64,000 nt of DNA from Gallionellaceae bacterium (GTDB taxonomy: Bacteria; Pseudomonadota; Gammaproteobacteria; Burkholderiales; Thiobacillaceae). Below the pieces are notes generated by a model, which did no database searches, was not told the origin of the DNA, and saw nothing but the letters and a program-made list of their open reading frames with translations. The stretch spans positions 124,001-188,000 of the forward strand of contig JAQTLU010000004.1 of assembly GCA_028714735.1 (NCBI GenBank), in the 5' to 3' direction. Positions 9,861-17,755 of the stretch are shown here, piece by piece. Every line of letters begins with the position of its first letter. The first letter of the stretch is position 1. The translations under genes were made by a program, and so were the position numbers.

Positions 9861-11594
9861 TTACATCTGGTCGGGGGCACTCACCCCCAACAGGGCCAGG
9901 CCGTTCTTCAGGGCCAGCCGGGTCGCGTGGATCAGGGCCAGGCGGGCCTGCTTGAGCGCCTCATCGTCGACCAGGAACTGGCAGGCCACGTAGAGACCGT
10001 GCAGGTCGGCGGCGAGTTCCTTGAGGTAGTAGGCGACCAGGTGCGGCGCCATCTCGCGCGAGGCGCTGGCGCAGACCTCGGGGAACTCGGCCAGGCGGTT
10101 GAGCAGGGCCAGCTCGCTGACGTGTTCCAGCCGGGTCACGTCGGCGTCGGCGAGGTCGCGCACGTCGCCGCCCCAGGCCTGCAGCACCCGGCTGATCCGG
10201 GCATGGGCGTACTGGATGTAGTAGACCGGGTTCTCATTGGATTGCGACTTGGCCAGGTCGAGGTCGAAGTCGAGGTGCTGGTCGGACTTGCGCAGGACGT
10301 AGAAGAACCGGCAGGCATCGTTGCCGACCTCGCCGCGCAGCTCGCGCAGGGTGACGTACTGGCCGGAGCGGGTGGACATCGACTTCTTCTGGCCGCCTTC
10401 CCAGAGCACGGCGAACTGGACCAGGGCCACGATGAGGCGGTCCGGGTCGGCGCCGGCGGCCTGGAGGGCGCCCTTCACGCGGGCAATGTAGCCGTGATGG
10501 TCGGCGCCCCAGACGTCGATCACCTTGTCGAAGCCGCGTTCGAACTTGTTCAGGTGGTAGGCGATGTCGGCCGCGAAATAGGTGTAGATGCCGTTGTCGC
10601 GCTTGACCACGCGGTCCTTCTCGTCGCCGAAGGCGGTGGAGCGGAACCACAGCGCGCCGTCCTGCTCGTAGATGTGGCCGTTTTTCTGCAGCGCGGCGAC
10701 GGCGCGGTCGATCAGGCCGGCGTCGTGCAGGGTGCGTTCGGAGAACCAGTGGTCGAAGACGACGCCGAACTCGGTCAGGTCGTTGCGGCCGTCGCCCAGC
10801 TGTTCCTCCAGGGCATAGCCGTGGATGTAGTCGTAGTCGGGGCCGAGCAGGCGCTTGGCGTTGGCGATCAGGGCGTCGAGGTGGTCATCGGGGGCGTCCG
10901 CGGCAGCTGGCACGCCGGCGCCCACGTCGACGGCGGCGCGTTTGTAGCGGTCGCCGTGGAGGGCGAAGATGCCCTCGGCCATCATCTTCACGTAGTCGCC
11001 CTGGTAGGCGTTGCCGGGGAAGGCGACGAATTCGCCGTTCAGCTCCAGGTAGCGCAGCCAGGTCGACAGGGCCAAGATGTCCATCTGGCGGCCGGCGTCG
11101 TTGACGTAGTACTCGCGGTAGACCTGGAATCCGGCGAAGGCCATGCAGTTGGCCAGGCTGGCGCCGAAGGCGGCGCCGCGGCCGTGGCCGACGTGCATCG
11201 GCCCGGTCGGGTTGGCGGAGACGAACTCGATCTGCACCTTCTCGCCCCGGCCGGTGTTGCTGCGGCCGTAGTCGGCGCCCGCAGCCAGGACGTGGCCGAC
11301 CAGGCACTGCTTGGCGACCGGCTTGAGGAAGACGTTGATGAAGCCGGGGCCGGCGATCTCGACCTTTTCCACCCGTTCCGAGGCGGGCAGGGCGGCGATG
11401 ATCTGGCCGGCCACCTCGCGCGGGTTCTTCTTCAGGGAGCGGGCGAGCTGCATGGCGGCGTTGCAGGCGTAGTCGCCGTGGCTGGCCTGCTTGGGCCGGT
11501 CCAGTTCGATGGCGACCGCGCTGTCGGGGGCGACCTGGGCGACGGCCTGGCGGAATAGTTCGGCGAGATGGGTCTTGGGCTCGATGTAGTTCAT
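9861..11594 (-). CDS. argS: arginyl-tRNA synthetase
   Basis: Class Ia aminoacyl-tRNA synthetase charging tRNA-Arg, 577 residues. It has the N-terminal Add-1 domain, the HIGH-type signature in PTGPMHVGHGRGAAFG, a KKSMSTRSG stretch in the KMSKS region, and the C-terminal DALR anticodon-binding domain ending ALKNGLALLGVSAPDQM. It is followed closely by the SPOR and dsbA genes and probably leads that transcript. The ATG at 11594 fits the conserved family N-terminus. Confidence 0.96.
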   Translation of the reverse strand: MNYIEPKTHLAELFRQAVAQVAPDSAVAIELDRPKQASHGDYACNAAMQLARSLKKNPREVAGQIIAALPASERVEKVEIAGPGFINVFLKPVAKQCLVGHVLAAGADYGRSNTGRGEKVQIEFVSANPTGPMHVGHGRGAAFGASLANCMAFAGFQVYREYYVNDAGRQMDILALSTWLRYLELNGEFVAFPGNAYQGDYVKMMAEGIFALHGDRYKRAAVDVGAGVPAAADAPDDHLDALIANAKRLLGPDYDYIHGYALEEQLGDGRNDLTEFGVVFDHWFSERTLHDAGLIDRAVAALQKNGHIYEQDGALWFRSTAFGDEKDRVVKRDNGIYTYFAADIAYHLNKFERGFDKVIDVWGADHHGYIARVKGALQAAGADPDRLIVALVQFAVLWEGGQKKSMSTRSGQYVTLRELRGEVGNDACRFFYVLRKSDQHLDFDLDLAKSQSNENPVYYIQYAHARISRVLQAWGGDVRDLADADVTRLEHVSELALLNRLAEFPEVCASASREMAPHLVAYYLKELAADLHGLYVACQFLVDDEALKQARLALIHATRLALKNGLALLGVSAPDQM

Positions 11595-11659
11595 GTTGTG
11601 TGTGGTCCTGCGAGTCGGCGGATTATAGCCGACTGGCTGCGGGGCCGATCAGGCCATCG

Positions 11660-13837
11660 CTACCAGTCGAGCGGGTCGACGTCGATCGACCAGCGCAGGC
11701 TGGCGGTCTTCTGCTCGCGCAGGCGGCCGATCCAGGGCGTCAGGAAGCGTTGCAGCCGGGCCCGGCTGGCCGACTGGACCAGCAGCTGCGCCCGCTCCCG
11801 ATTGGCGACCCGGGGCATCAGGGCCGGCACCGGGTCGTACAGCAGCACGCCGTCGGCCAGGTCCTGGCCGAGCGTGCAGGCCGTTTCCAGGAAGGCCATG
11901 GCCTCGGCCATCGAGCGGGCGTCGCAGCGCAGCAGGGCCTGGTAGCTCCAGGGCGGGAACTCGGCCTGCCGGCGTTCCTTCAGGGTGCGCTCGGCGAAGG
12001 CCGGATAGTCGTGCGCGACCAGGGCGGCGTAAAGCGGGTGGTGCGGGTACTCGGTCTGGATCAGCACCCGGCCGCTGTGGGCGGCCCGGCCGGCGCGGCC
12101 GCCGACCTGCATGAGCTGGGCGAACAGGCGCTCGGAGGCGCGGAAGTCGGTCGACATCAGGGCCTGGTCGGCGCCGATCACGCCGACCAGGGTGAGCATG
12201 GGGAAGTCGTGGCCCTTGGCGACGATCTGGGTGCCGACCAGGATGTCGATCTCCCGGTTGGCGATCGCCTCGCGCATGGCCGCGAAGGCGCCCCGGCGCG
12301 CGGTGGTGTCGCGATCGACACGCAGGACGCGGGCGTCCGGAAACAGCTCGGCCAGGGTGTCCTCGACCTTCTGGGTGCCCTGGCCGGCCGGCTGCAGGTC
12401 CAGGCTGCCGCAGGTGGGGCAGGCCTCGGGCGGGCGGGCGGCCAGGCCGCAATGGTGGCAGCGCAGCTGGTAGCCGCCCCGGTGCCGGTGCACGACCTGG
12501 TGCGCAGCGCAGCGCGGGCACTGGCTGACGTGGCCGCAGGCGCGGCAGTACAGGACCGGGGCGAAGCCGCGCCGGTTGATGAACACCAGGCTCTGCTCGC
12601 CGCGCGCCAGGTTGTCGGCCAGGGCCTGGCGCATGGCCTCGGTGATGCCCTGCTTCGGCTTGTCGGTGCGGCTGTCGATCAGGCGCACCTGGGGCAGTTC
12701 CGCCTCGGCATGGGCGCGTTCCGGCAGGCTGAGCAGGCGGTAGCGATCGCGCTTCGCATTGGCCCAGGATTCCAGTGCCGGCGTGGCCGAGCCGAGCAGC
12801 AGCGGGATATCGGCCGCGCGGGCGCGCCAGACCGCAACGTCGCGGGCGTGGTAGCGCAGGCCTTCCATCTGCTTGTAGGAGGCGTCGTGCTCCTCGTCGA
12901 CGATGATCAGCCCCAGCCTGGGTAGCGGCGCGAACACCGCCAGCCGGGTGCCCAGGACGATGTCGGCGCGGCCGGTCAGGCCATCCAGCCAGCCGGCCAG
13001 GCGTTCGCCGTCGTTGAGCCCGCTGTGCAGGCTGACCAGCCTGCGGCCGGGAAAGCGGCGACCGAAGCGCTCGACCATCTGCGGGGTCAGGTGGATCTCC
13101 GGCAGCAGGACCAGGACCTGGCCGCCCCGGTTCAGCGTGCCCTCGATCAGACGCAGGTAGACCTCGGTCTTGCCGCTGCCGGTGACGCCGTGCAGCAGCC
13201 AGGCCGTGAAGCCGCCGGAATGGCCGGTCATGGCAGCGAGGACCGCGGCCTGGTCCGCGGTCAGTGTTGGCGGCAGGTCGGCGGGCTGGCCGGGTCGAGG
13301 CAGTTCGGCCGCGCAGGCCAGGCCCTGTTTCAGCCAGGCCAGCAGGGCTGTGCGCAGGTCGGCCAGCGATTCAGCCGCCACCGGACCGTCGATGAGCCGC
13401 TCGGCCAGCCGGAGCTGGGCGGTGGCCCGGGCCGGCAGGGCGGCGGCCCGGGCATGGCCCGCCTCGGTCAGGGCATAGGCGGCCGGCGGCGGGGCGCGGA
13501 AGGCGGCGCGCTTGAGCGCCGGCGGCAGCAGCGAGAGCAGGACCGGGCCGAGGGGATGCTGGTAATAGCCGGCGGCGAAGCGGGCCAGGGCCAGGATGTC
13601 GGCCGGCAGGGCGGGCAGGTTGCGATCGACGGCAATCGCCGTGCGCAATTGTTCCTGCGGAACTGTCGTCGCCGAAGCCAGTCCGACGATGACCCCGATC
13701 TGTTCCCGGCGCCCGAATGGTACCCGTACCCGGCGCCCGATATCCGCAGCCGTCGCCTCCGGGGCCAGATAGTCGAACAGGCGATCGAGCGGGGCGTCCA
13801 GGGCGACCTGAATGAGCGCGGGCGAGGAATATGTCAA
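11660..13837 (-). CDS. priA: primosomal protein N' (replication restart helicase PriA)
   Basis: 3'-5' superfamily 2 helicase that reloads the replisome at collapsed forks, 725 residues. After the N-terminal DNA-binding region come Walker A LLHGVTGSGKTEVYLRLIE, the DEEH box in LIIVDEEHDASYKQ, and the zinc-binding cysteines in YCRACGHVSQCPRCA, LRCHHCG and ACPTCGS. The helicase C lobe contains VGTQIVAKGHDFP and QVGGRAGRA. The apparent start is a TTG at 13837 with no clear ribosome site, so the true start could differ by a few codons. The gap upstream carries DnaA-box-like repeats. Confidence 0.95.
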   Translation of the reverse strand: MTYSSPALIQVALDAPLDRLFDYLAPEATAADIGRRVRVPFGRREQIGVIVGLASATTVPQEQLRTAIAVDRNLPALPADILALARFAAGYYQHPLGPVLLSLLPPALKRAAFRAPPPAAYALTEAGHARAAALPARATAQLRLAERLIDGPVAAESLADLRTALLAWLKQGLACAAELPRPGQPADLPPTLTADQAAVLAAMTGHSGGFTAWLLHGVTGSGKTEVYLRLIEGTLNRGGQVLVLLPEIHLTPQMVERFGRRFPGRRLVSLHSGLNDGERLAGWLDGLTGRADIVLGTRLAVFAPLPRLGLIIVDEEHDASYKQMEGLRYHARDVAVWRARAADIPLLLGSATPALESWANAKRDRYRLLSLPERAHAEAELPQVRLIDSRTDKPKQGITEAMRQALADNLARGEQSLVFINRRGFAPVLYCRACGHVSQCPRCAAHQVVHRHRGGYQLRCHHCGLAARPPEACPTCGSLDLQPAGQGTQKVEDTLAELFPDARVLRVDRDTTARRGAFAAMREAIANREIDILVGTQIVAKGHDFPMLTLVGVIGADQALMSTDFRASERLFAQLMQVGGRAGRAAHSGRVLIQTEYPHHPLYAALVAHDYPAFAERTLKERRQAEFPPWSYQALLRCDARSMAEAMAFLETACTLGQDLADGVLLYDPVPALMPRVANRERAQLLVQSASRARLQRFLTPWIGRLREQKTASLRWSIDVDPLDW

Positions 13838-13908
13838 TTTGCGGTCAGAACTTAAAGTGAAATCTGGTTAACGCGGGGAACTCGATAGCCTGATTGGAGG
13901 TTTTGCGG

Positions 13909-13943
13909 TTGTCCACGGAACCTGTGGATAACTGTGTGGACAA
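13909..13943. promoter_or_regulatory. cluster of three DnaA-box-like 9-mers
   Basis: TTGTCCACG (13909-13917), TGTGGATAA (13923-13931, the exact reverse complement of the consensus TTATCCACA) and TGTGGACAA (13935-13943, one base off) lie within 35 bp. A fourth consensus-type box, TGTGTATAA, is at 14103-14111. Such spacing is typical of origins, DnaA-titration loci or DnaA-regulated promoters. Which one applies cannot be told from the sequence alone. Confidence 0.5.
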
Positions 13944-14020
13944 GCCGACTTGAAACGGTAATAAACCCTTGCCGCAGGGCCAGTTAGGTTGCCGAGCCCA
14001 AAATTTGGGCAATCAATATA

Positions 14021-14034
14021 TTGATTTAAATCAA
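14021..14034. promoter_or_regulatory. FNR/ANR-type binding site
   Basis: TTGATTTAAATCAA is a perfect match to the FNR-family consensus TTGAT-N4-ATCAA. It lies within the priA-dacB gap, over 180 bp from the priA start. No obvious promoter -10 box at the usual 41.5 bp spacing leads to a known gene, so it may serve an unannotated transcript. Confidence 0.45.
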
Positions 14035-14142
14035 CTGTTTACAAAATTATCACTTTTTCCATATGCCGATGGCTTGACAGGGCTGCAAGCCGCGCCGCTA
14101 CGTGTGTATAAGTTATTCATTAAATTTTGGAAAATGTCCCCG

Positions 14143-15585
14143 TCAGGGCAAAACCGTGTTAGCGGAGATGGCCCGCCGCAATACCGCGGCCTGGAAGTCG
14201 CCCGCCGAGACGGCGCCGGGGTGATTGATCAAGAGTACCACCACCTTGCGCCGGCCAGCCGCATCCAGGACATAGCCGGCGAGGTTGCGGGCACCGTTCA
14301 GGCTGCCGCTCTTGAGCCAGGCGCGGCCGGCTTCCGGTGCGCCGTTCATGCGCTTCTGCTGGGTGCCTTCCAGGCCCAGGGCCGGCAGCGAGGCGGCAAA
14401 TTCGTAATAGAGCGGCTGACCGGCGGCCCAGACCAGCAACCGGGCCATCGATGCGGCCGAAATCCGCGCGCTGCGCGACAGGCCCGAACCGTTATCCATG
14501 ACCAGTTCGGGGATCGCCAGGCCTTTTTCGCCCAGCCACTCCCGCACCGCCAGGTCGCTCTTGCTCCAACTGGCGGGGCCGCCCAGGCGGGCCGCACCGA
14601 GATCGAGGAACAACATCTTGGCCATGACATTGTTGCTGTATTTGTTGATGTCACGGACGATCAGGGACAGCGGCGGCGACTCGAATTCCAACAACGGGAT
14701 GGCCGAATCGGGGCTGCTGCCGAGCCGCACCTGGCCGTCGTGCAGGCCATCCAGGTCGCGCCATAGGCGGTTGAAATGGGCCGCGGCGGTGGCGGGCGGA
14801 CACATCAGGTTGAGCCAGACCGAACGCTCGCCACAGGCCAGCGGGTAGGTGCCGCCGAGACTCAGCTGATCGCCGTCACGGACCATGGTCAGGCCATCCT
14901 GCCAACTGCTGCAGGCGGCGGTGCGGTCGGGCGCGAGCCGGTTTTCGACGGTCAGGCCGGGCGGGTCGAGCCGGGCCTCAATCCGGTCCGGCGCGGGCGC
15001 CAACCGCAGCGCCAGGACGTTGTAATTGACCAGCAGGGCCGTCGGGTCGGCGTTGTAGGGTTTCAGCGGGGCGTCGTCGAAGGCGGCCGGGTCGGCCGGT
15101 TCGATGGCATACAGGCTGTTGTCGAGCACGACATCGCCGTGGATCACCCGGATGCCGCGCTCGCGGACCTCGTGCAGCAGCAGCCAGAAGCGTTCCAGGG
15201 TCAGCGAAGGATCGCCGCCGCCGCGCAGGATCAGGTTGCCGTGCAGCACCCCGTTGGTCACCTTGCCGTCGACCAGGACCTGGGTCTTGAAGGTATGGGC
15301 CGGCCCCAGGCTGTCCAGGGCCGCCAGGGTGGTGACCAGCTTCATCACCGAGGCCGGATTGAAGGCGCGTTGCTCGCCATAGGCCAGTTCGGGTGCGTCA
15401 GCGGCAAGATCCTGGATCACCAGGCCGATATGGCTGTCGGGCAGGCCGGTCCGGGCGAGGGCTCGGCCGAGATCGTCGGGCAGGGCGCCTGCACGAACAG
15501 GCCAAACCGACAGGAAGGCCAGGGCAAGAACGGCAGGCAGCAGAAATTGGCGCATAAAAGATGAATGGCGGAGACTGGGAAACAC
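14143..15585 (-). CDS. dacB: D-alanyl-D-alanine carboxypeptidase/endopeptidase (PBP4 family)
   Basis: Periplasmic class C penicillin-binding protein (peptidase S13) that trims and cleaves peptidoglycan cross-links; 480 residues, the normal PBP4 length. The three active-site motifs are SVMK (NPASVMKLVTTLAAL), SNN (DINKYSNNVMAKML) and KSG (AWLKSGSLNGARNLAGY), with KSG replacing the usual KTG as is common in PBP4. The GTG start at 15585 has a GAGGA ribosome site. An ATG at 15555 would still leave a good signal peptide (MRQFLLPAVLALAFLSVWP). Transcribed divergently from ygfX. Confidence 0.92.
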   Translation of the reverse strand: MFPSLRHSSFMRQFLLPAVLALAFLSVWPVRAGALPDDLGRALARTGLPDSHIGLVIQDLAADAPELAYGEQRAFNPASVMKLVTTLAALDSLGPAHTFKTQVLVDGKVTNGVLHGNLILRGGGDPSLTLERFWLLLHEVRERGIRVIHGDVVLDNSLYAIEPADPAAFDDAPLKPYNADPTALLVNYNVLALRLAPAPDRIEARLDPPGLTVENRLAPDRTAACSSWQDGLTMVRDGDQLSLGGTYPLACGERSVWLNLMCPPATAAAHFNRLWRDLDGLHDGQVRLGSSPDSAIPLLEFESPPLSLIVRDINKYSNNVMAKMLFLDLGAARLGGPASWSKSDLAVREWLGEKGLAIPELVMDNGSGLSRSARISAASMARLLVWAAGQPLYYEFAASLPALGLEGTQQKRMNGAPEAGRAWLKSGSLNGARNLAGYVLDAAGRRKVVVLLINHPGAVSAGDFQAAVLRRAISANTVLP

Positions 15586-15614
15586 CCTACGTATCCTCGA
15601 CGTTGATTACAACG

Positions 15615-15623
15615 TGTGGATAA
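15615..15623. promoter_or_regulatory. consensus DnaA box between dacB and ygfX
   Basis: TGTGGATAA, the exact reverse complement of the consensus TTATCCACA, sits in the 47-bp divergent gap between dacB and ygfX, 10 bp before the ygfX start. It lies 1.7 kb from the four-box cluster at 13909-14111. It could regulate the flanking genes or be coincidental. Confidence 0.35.
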
Positions 15624-15632
15624 CATAGCGGC

Positions 15633-16070
15633 ATGAGAGGTTCCAGCCAAACGTTCGAAATTGCCCCTTCACGCAACCTGAAGCTGGTCGTGGCGGGCAT
15701 GCACGCGCTGGCTTGTGCGGCAGTACTGGTGGCAGACCTGGACTGGTGGTCCCGTGGCCCTCTCCTTGCTGCCATTGCCGTCAGTCTGGTCGTATCCATA
15801 AGACGGCCACGGCGGGTCTCGCTGCGTTGCCAGCCTGATGGCAGTTTAAGCATCATGAAAACTGACGATTGGCAGAGCGTCGAATTGCTGCCGGATACTG
15901 TGGTGCTGGCCTGGCTGGTGGTGTTGCGCTATCGGCGAGCGGCAGGCGTGTGGCCGGATACCGTGGTTGTCCTGCCAGACTGCCTGGAAGCGTCCGATTT
16001 CAGGCGCCTGAGGGTCTGGTTGAAGTGGCGCGCAGTATCCCAGGGACGGGAAGTAGATAGCCGGACCTGA
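15633..16070 (+). CDS. ygfX: YgfX family membrane protein
   Basis: A 145-residue protein with two closely spaced N-terminal membrane helices (about 18-34 and 42-58) and a cytoplasmic C-terminal domain. The pattern IAPSRNLKLVVAGMHALA ... VVLPDCLEASDFRRLRVWLKWR is characteristic of the YgfX (CptA) family. In E. coli YgfX is encoded with SdhE and has been described as an inhibitor of cytoskeletal assembly. SdhE is not adjacent here. It is transcribed divergently from dacB. Confidence 0.75.
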   Translation: MRGSSQTFEIAPSRNLKLVVAGMHALACAAVLVADLDWWSRGPLLAAIAVSLVVSIRRPRRVSLRCQPDGSLSIMKTDDWQSVELLPDTVVLAWLVVLRYRRAAGVWPDTVVVLPDCLEASDFRRLRVWLKWRAVSQGREVDSRT

Positions 16071-16110
16071 CTGGATATCGCCCAAAGCCGTGTTCGACTA
16101 TCCTATCGGC

Positions 16111-16410
16111 ATGCGACTCAGCCCGGATCATATCGCCATCATCAAACGCACCGTCGCCGAATTGTTCGGGGCGGAGGCGCGAGTCAGTCTGTTTGGGTCG
16201 CGGGTCGATGACAGCCTGAAAGGTGGCGATATCGACCTGTTGGTCGAACTGCGCTGTCGGCAGCCGGAGGAGCGCCGCAAGGGTCTGACCCTGGCAGCAT
16301 GTCTGCAGCAGCAACTGGGCGACCAACCCATCGACGTGCTGGTCGCGGCCCCTGATACTCCCGATCAGCCGATCCTGCGGGCGGCACGTCGCACCGGCGT
16401 GCCGTTATGA
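16111..16410 (+). CDS. mntA: MntA-type nucleotidyltransferase antitoxin
   Basis: A 99-residue minimal nucleotidyltransferase. The motif GS-x9-D-x-D is visible as GSRVDDSLKGGDIDLLVE with Gly29, Ser30, Asp40 and Asp42. The ATG at 16111 gives the usual family N-terminus (MRLSPDHIAIIKRTV); an in-frame GTG at 16090 is also possible. It overlaps the downstream HEPN gene by 4 bp. In studied pairs the MNT protein AMPylates the HepT toxin to silence it. Here MNT comes first, the reverse of the well-known hepT-mntA order. Confidence 0.82.
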   Translation: MRLSPDHIAIIKRTVAELFGAEARVSLFGSRVDDSLKGGDIDLLVELRCRQPEERRKGLTLAACLQQQLGDQPIDVLVAAPDTPDQPILRAARRTGVPL

Positions 16411-16916
16411 GCGCCGACGCGATCCTGCCGAAGGACCGTTTCCTGGCCACCCTGCATATTGTGGCCAAGGAAAGCGTGCATCTGGAGTGGAGCCGTGCCC
16501 GCCTCTTCAGCGAGACCATCAACCAGGGATGGGTGGAGTCTCTGGTGGTGCGGCCGGATTTGGCCGAGCGCCTGGAGGCCTTTGTTTCCCGCTATGGCCG
16601 CTTGCAGGATACCGTCGCGGACAAGCTGCTGCCGCGATGGCTGCAAGCCTTGGCAGAACAGCCGGGGAGTCAGATCGAGGTACTAAACCGGGCTGAACGG
16701 CTGGGCGTATTGCGTGAGGTGACTGCCTGGCTAGAGGCGCGGCAATTGCGCAACCGGTTAATCCATGAATACATGATGGACGCCGCGTCATTCGCCGAGG
16801 ACTTGAACCTGGCGGAGGCCTACAGCCGCATGCTGATCGATACCTATCGGCGTTTGCGCACCGATGCCTTGACGCGCATGGCTCTGCCCGACGATGCGCT
16901 ACCCGCCGTGGTCTGA
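16407..16916 (+). CDS. hepT: HepT-like HEPN toxin (RNase) of a MNT-HEPN pair
   Basis: A 169-residue all-helical protein carrying Arg115-x4-His120-x-Tyr122 (RNRLIHEY), the RX4HXY motif of HepT toxins: Arg and His form the HEPN ribonuclease site and the Tyr is the residue modified by MntA in characterised systems. It is somewhat longer than many HepT proteins (about 130-140). ATGA overlap with the nucleotidyltransferase gene indicates coupled translation. The pair sits at the left edge of a low-GC glycan locus, a frequent position for stabilising toxin-antitoxin modules. Confidence 0.78.
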   Translation: MSADAILPKDRFLATLHIVAKESVHLEWSRARLFSETINQGWVESLVVRPDLAERLEAFVSRYGRLQDTVADKLLPRWLQALAEQPGSQIEVLNRAERLGVLREVTAWLEARQLRNRLIHEYMMDAASFAEDLNLAEAYSRMLIDTYRRLRTDALTRMALPDDALPAVV

Positions 16917-16945
16917 TCAGCAAGCTAGCTCAGAACTCACGACGC

Positions 16946-17755
16946 GTGAATTCTCATCACCTTAACCCCCTGCTCATCCTGCACTCGCTGGTACGGAACC
17001 GCTATTTGTTGACCCAGTTGATCAAGCGGGACGTGCTGCTTAAATATCGAGGTGCTTTTTTCGGAGTGCTTTGGGCCTTTCTTAACCCCCTCATCCTGCT
17101 TGCCGTGTTCACCTTCGTATTCGGTCACATATTCCCGAGCCGCTGGCCCGTCCAGGGAGCGGAATTGCCCAACGCCGTCATGCTGTTCGCCGGGTTGATG
17201 ACCTTCAACCTGTTCGCCAACAGCATTGCAAGAGCACCTGAGTCGGTGCGTGGTTACCCCAGCTATGTGAAGAAGATCATCTTCCCGCTGGAAATTCTGC
17301 CCATGGTGCCGATGGGTTCGGCACTCGTCTACGCCGGCTTCAATTTGCTGATACTCGTGGGCGCGCTGGCCTGGTTCGGTCAATTACACTGGCAGCTACT
17401 GCTCCTGCCCGTGCTCGTGCTACCTCTGCTGCTGCTGACGCTGGGCTTGACCTGGTTCCTGGCCGCATGGGGTGTGTTCATCAAGGACATGAGCCAGATC
17501 GTGCCGGTCTTTGTGCAGTTGCTGATGTTCATGTCTCCGGTCTTCTATCCGGCCAATGCCGTGCCGGCGATCCTGCAGCCCTTCTTCAGACTCAATCCGC
17601 TCGCTCCCGCGCTGGAAAACGTGCGTGCCGCCATCGTCGGCGCACCGGTGCTTTGGGGCGAGTGGAGCATCGCACTGGGTATGGCGGCGGTGGTGTTTTT
17701 ATTGGGTTTCGCCTTCTTTCAGCACAGCCGTGACGAGTTCGCCGATGTCCTCTGA
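16946..17755 (+). CDS. wzm: ABC-2 type polysaccharide export permease (Wzm/KpsM family)
   Basis: Inner-membrane permease of 269 residues with six predicted helices, starting at a GTG. The N-terminal RNRYLLTQLIKRDVLLKYRG and FFGVLWAFLNPLILLAVFTF match the amphipathic entry and first helix of O-antigen/teichoic-acid exporters. MSPVFYPANAVP near the fifth helix is also typical. It exports a completed undecaprenyl-linked glycan together with the ATPase encoded 11 bp back in the next frame (overlap 17745-17755). It opens the plus-strand glycan cluster. Confidence 0.93.
   Translation: MNSHHLNPLLILHSLVRNRYLLTQLIKRDVLLKYRGAFFGVLWAFLNPLILLAVFTFVFGHIFPSRWPVQGAELPNAVMLFAGLMTFNLFANSIARAPESVRGYPSYVKKIIFPLEILPMVPMGSALVYAGFNLLILVGALAWFGQLHWQLLLLPVLVLPLLLLTLGLTWFLAAWGVFIKDMSQIVPVFVQLLMFMSPVFYPANAVPAILQPFFRLNPLAPALENVRAAIVGAPVLWGEWSIALGMAAVVFLLGFAFFQHSRDEFADVL

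Larger units (their letters stand above)
13838..14142. other. AT-rich priA-dacB intergenic region with DnaA-box-like and palindromic sites
   Basis: No gene is visible in these 305 bases, and they are much richer in A+T than the flanks. From left to right they hold three DnaA-box-like 9-mers (13909-13943), a GCCCAAA/TTTGGGC palindrome (13996-14010), a 16-bp palindrome AATCAATATATTGATT (14011-14026), a perfect FNR-type box overlapping it (14021-14034), a GGCTTG/CAAGCC hairpin (about 14071-14091), a further DnaA box TGTGTATAA (14103-14111) and an A/T-rich tail. The mix suggests a regulatory or replication-related element. Confidence 0.6.

Noticed and set aside
9297..11558. Long plus-strand open frame opposite the SPOR and argS genes
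   Set aside because: Antisense to well-conserved genes, with a composition typical of shadow frames and no recognisable domain.
13969..14766. Plus-strand open frame starting in the priA-dacB gap
   Set aside because: Most of it is antisense to dacB. The portion in the gap has no ribosome site and no family resemblance.
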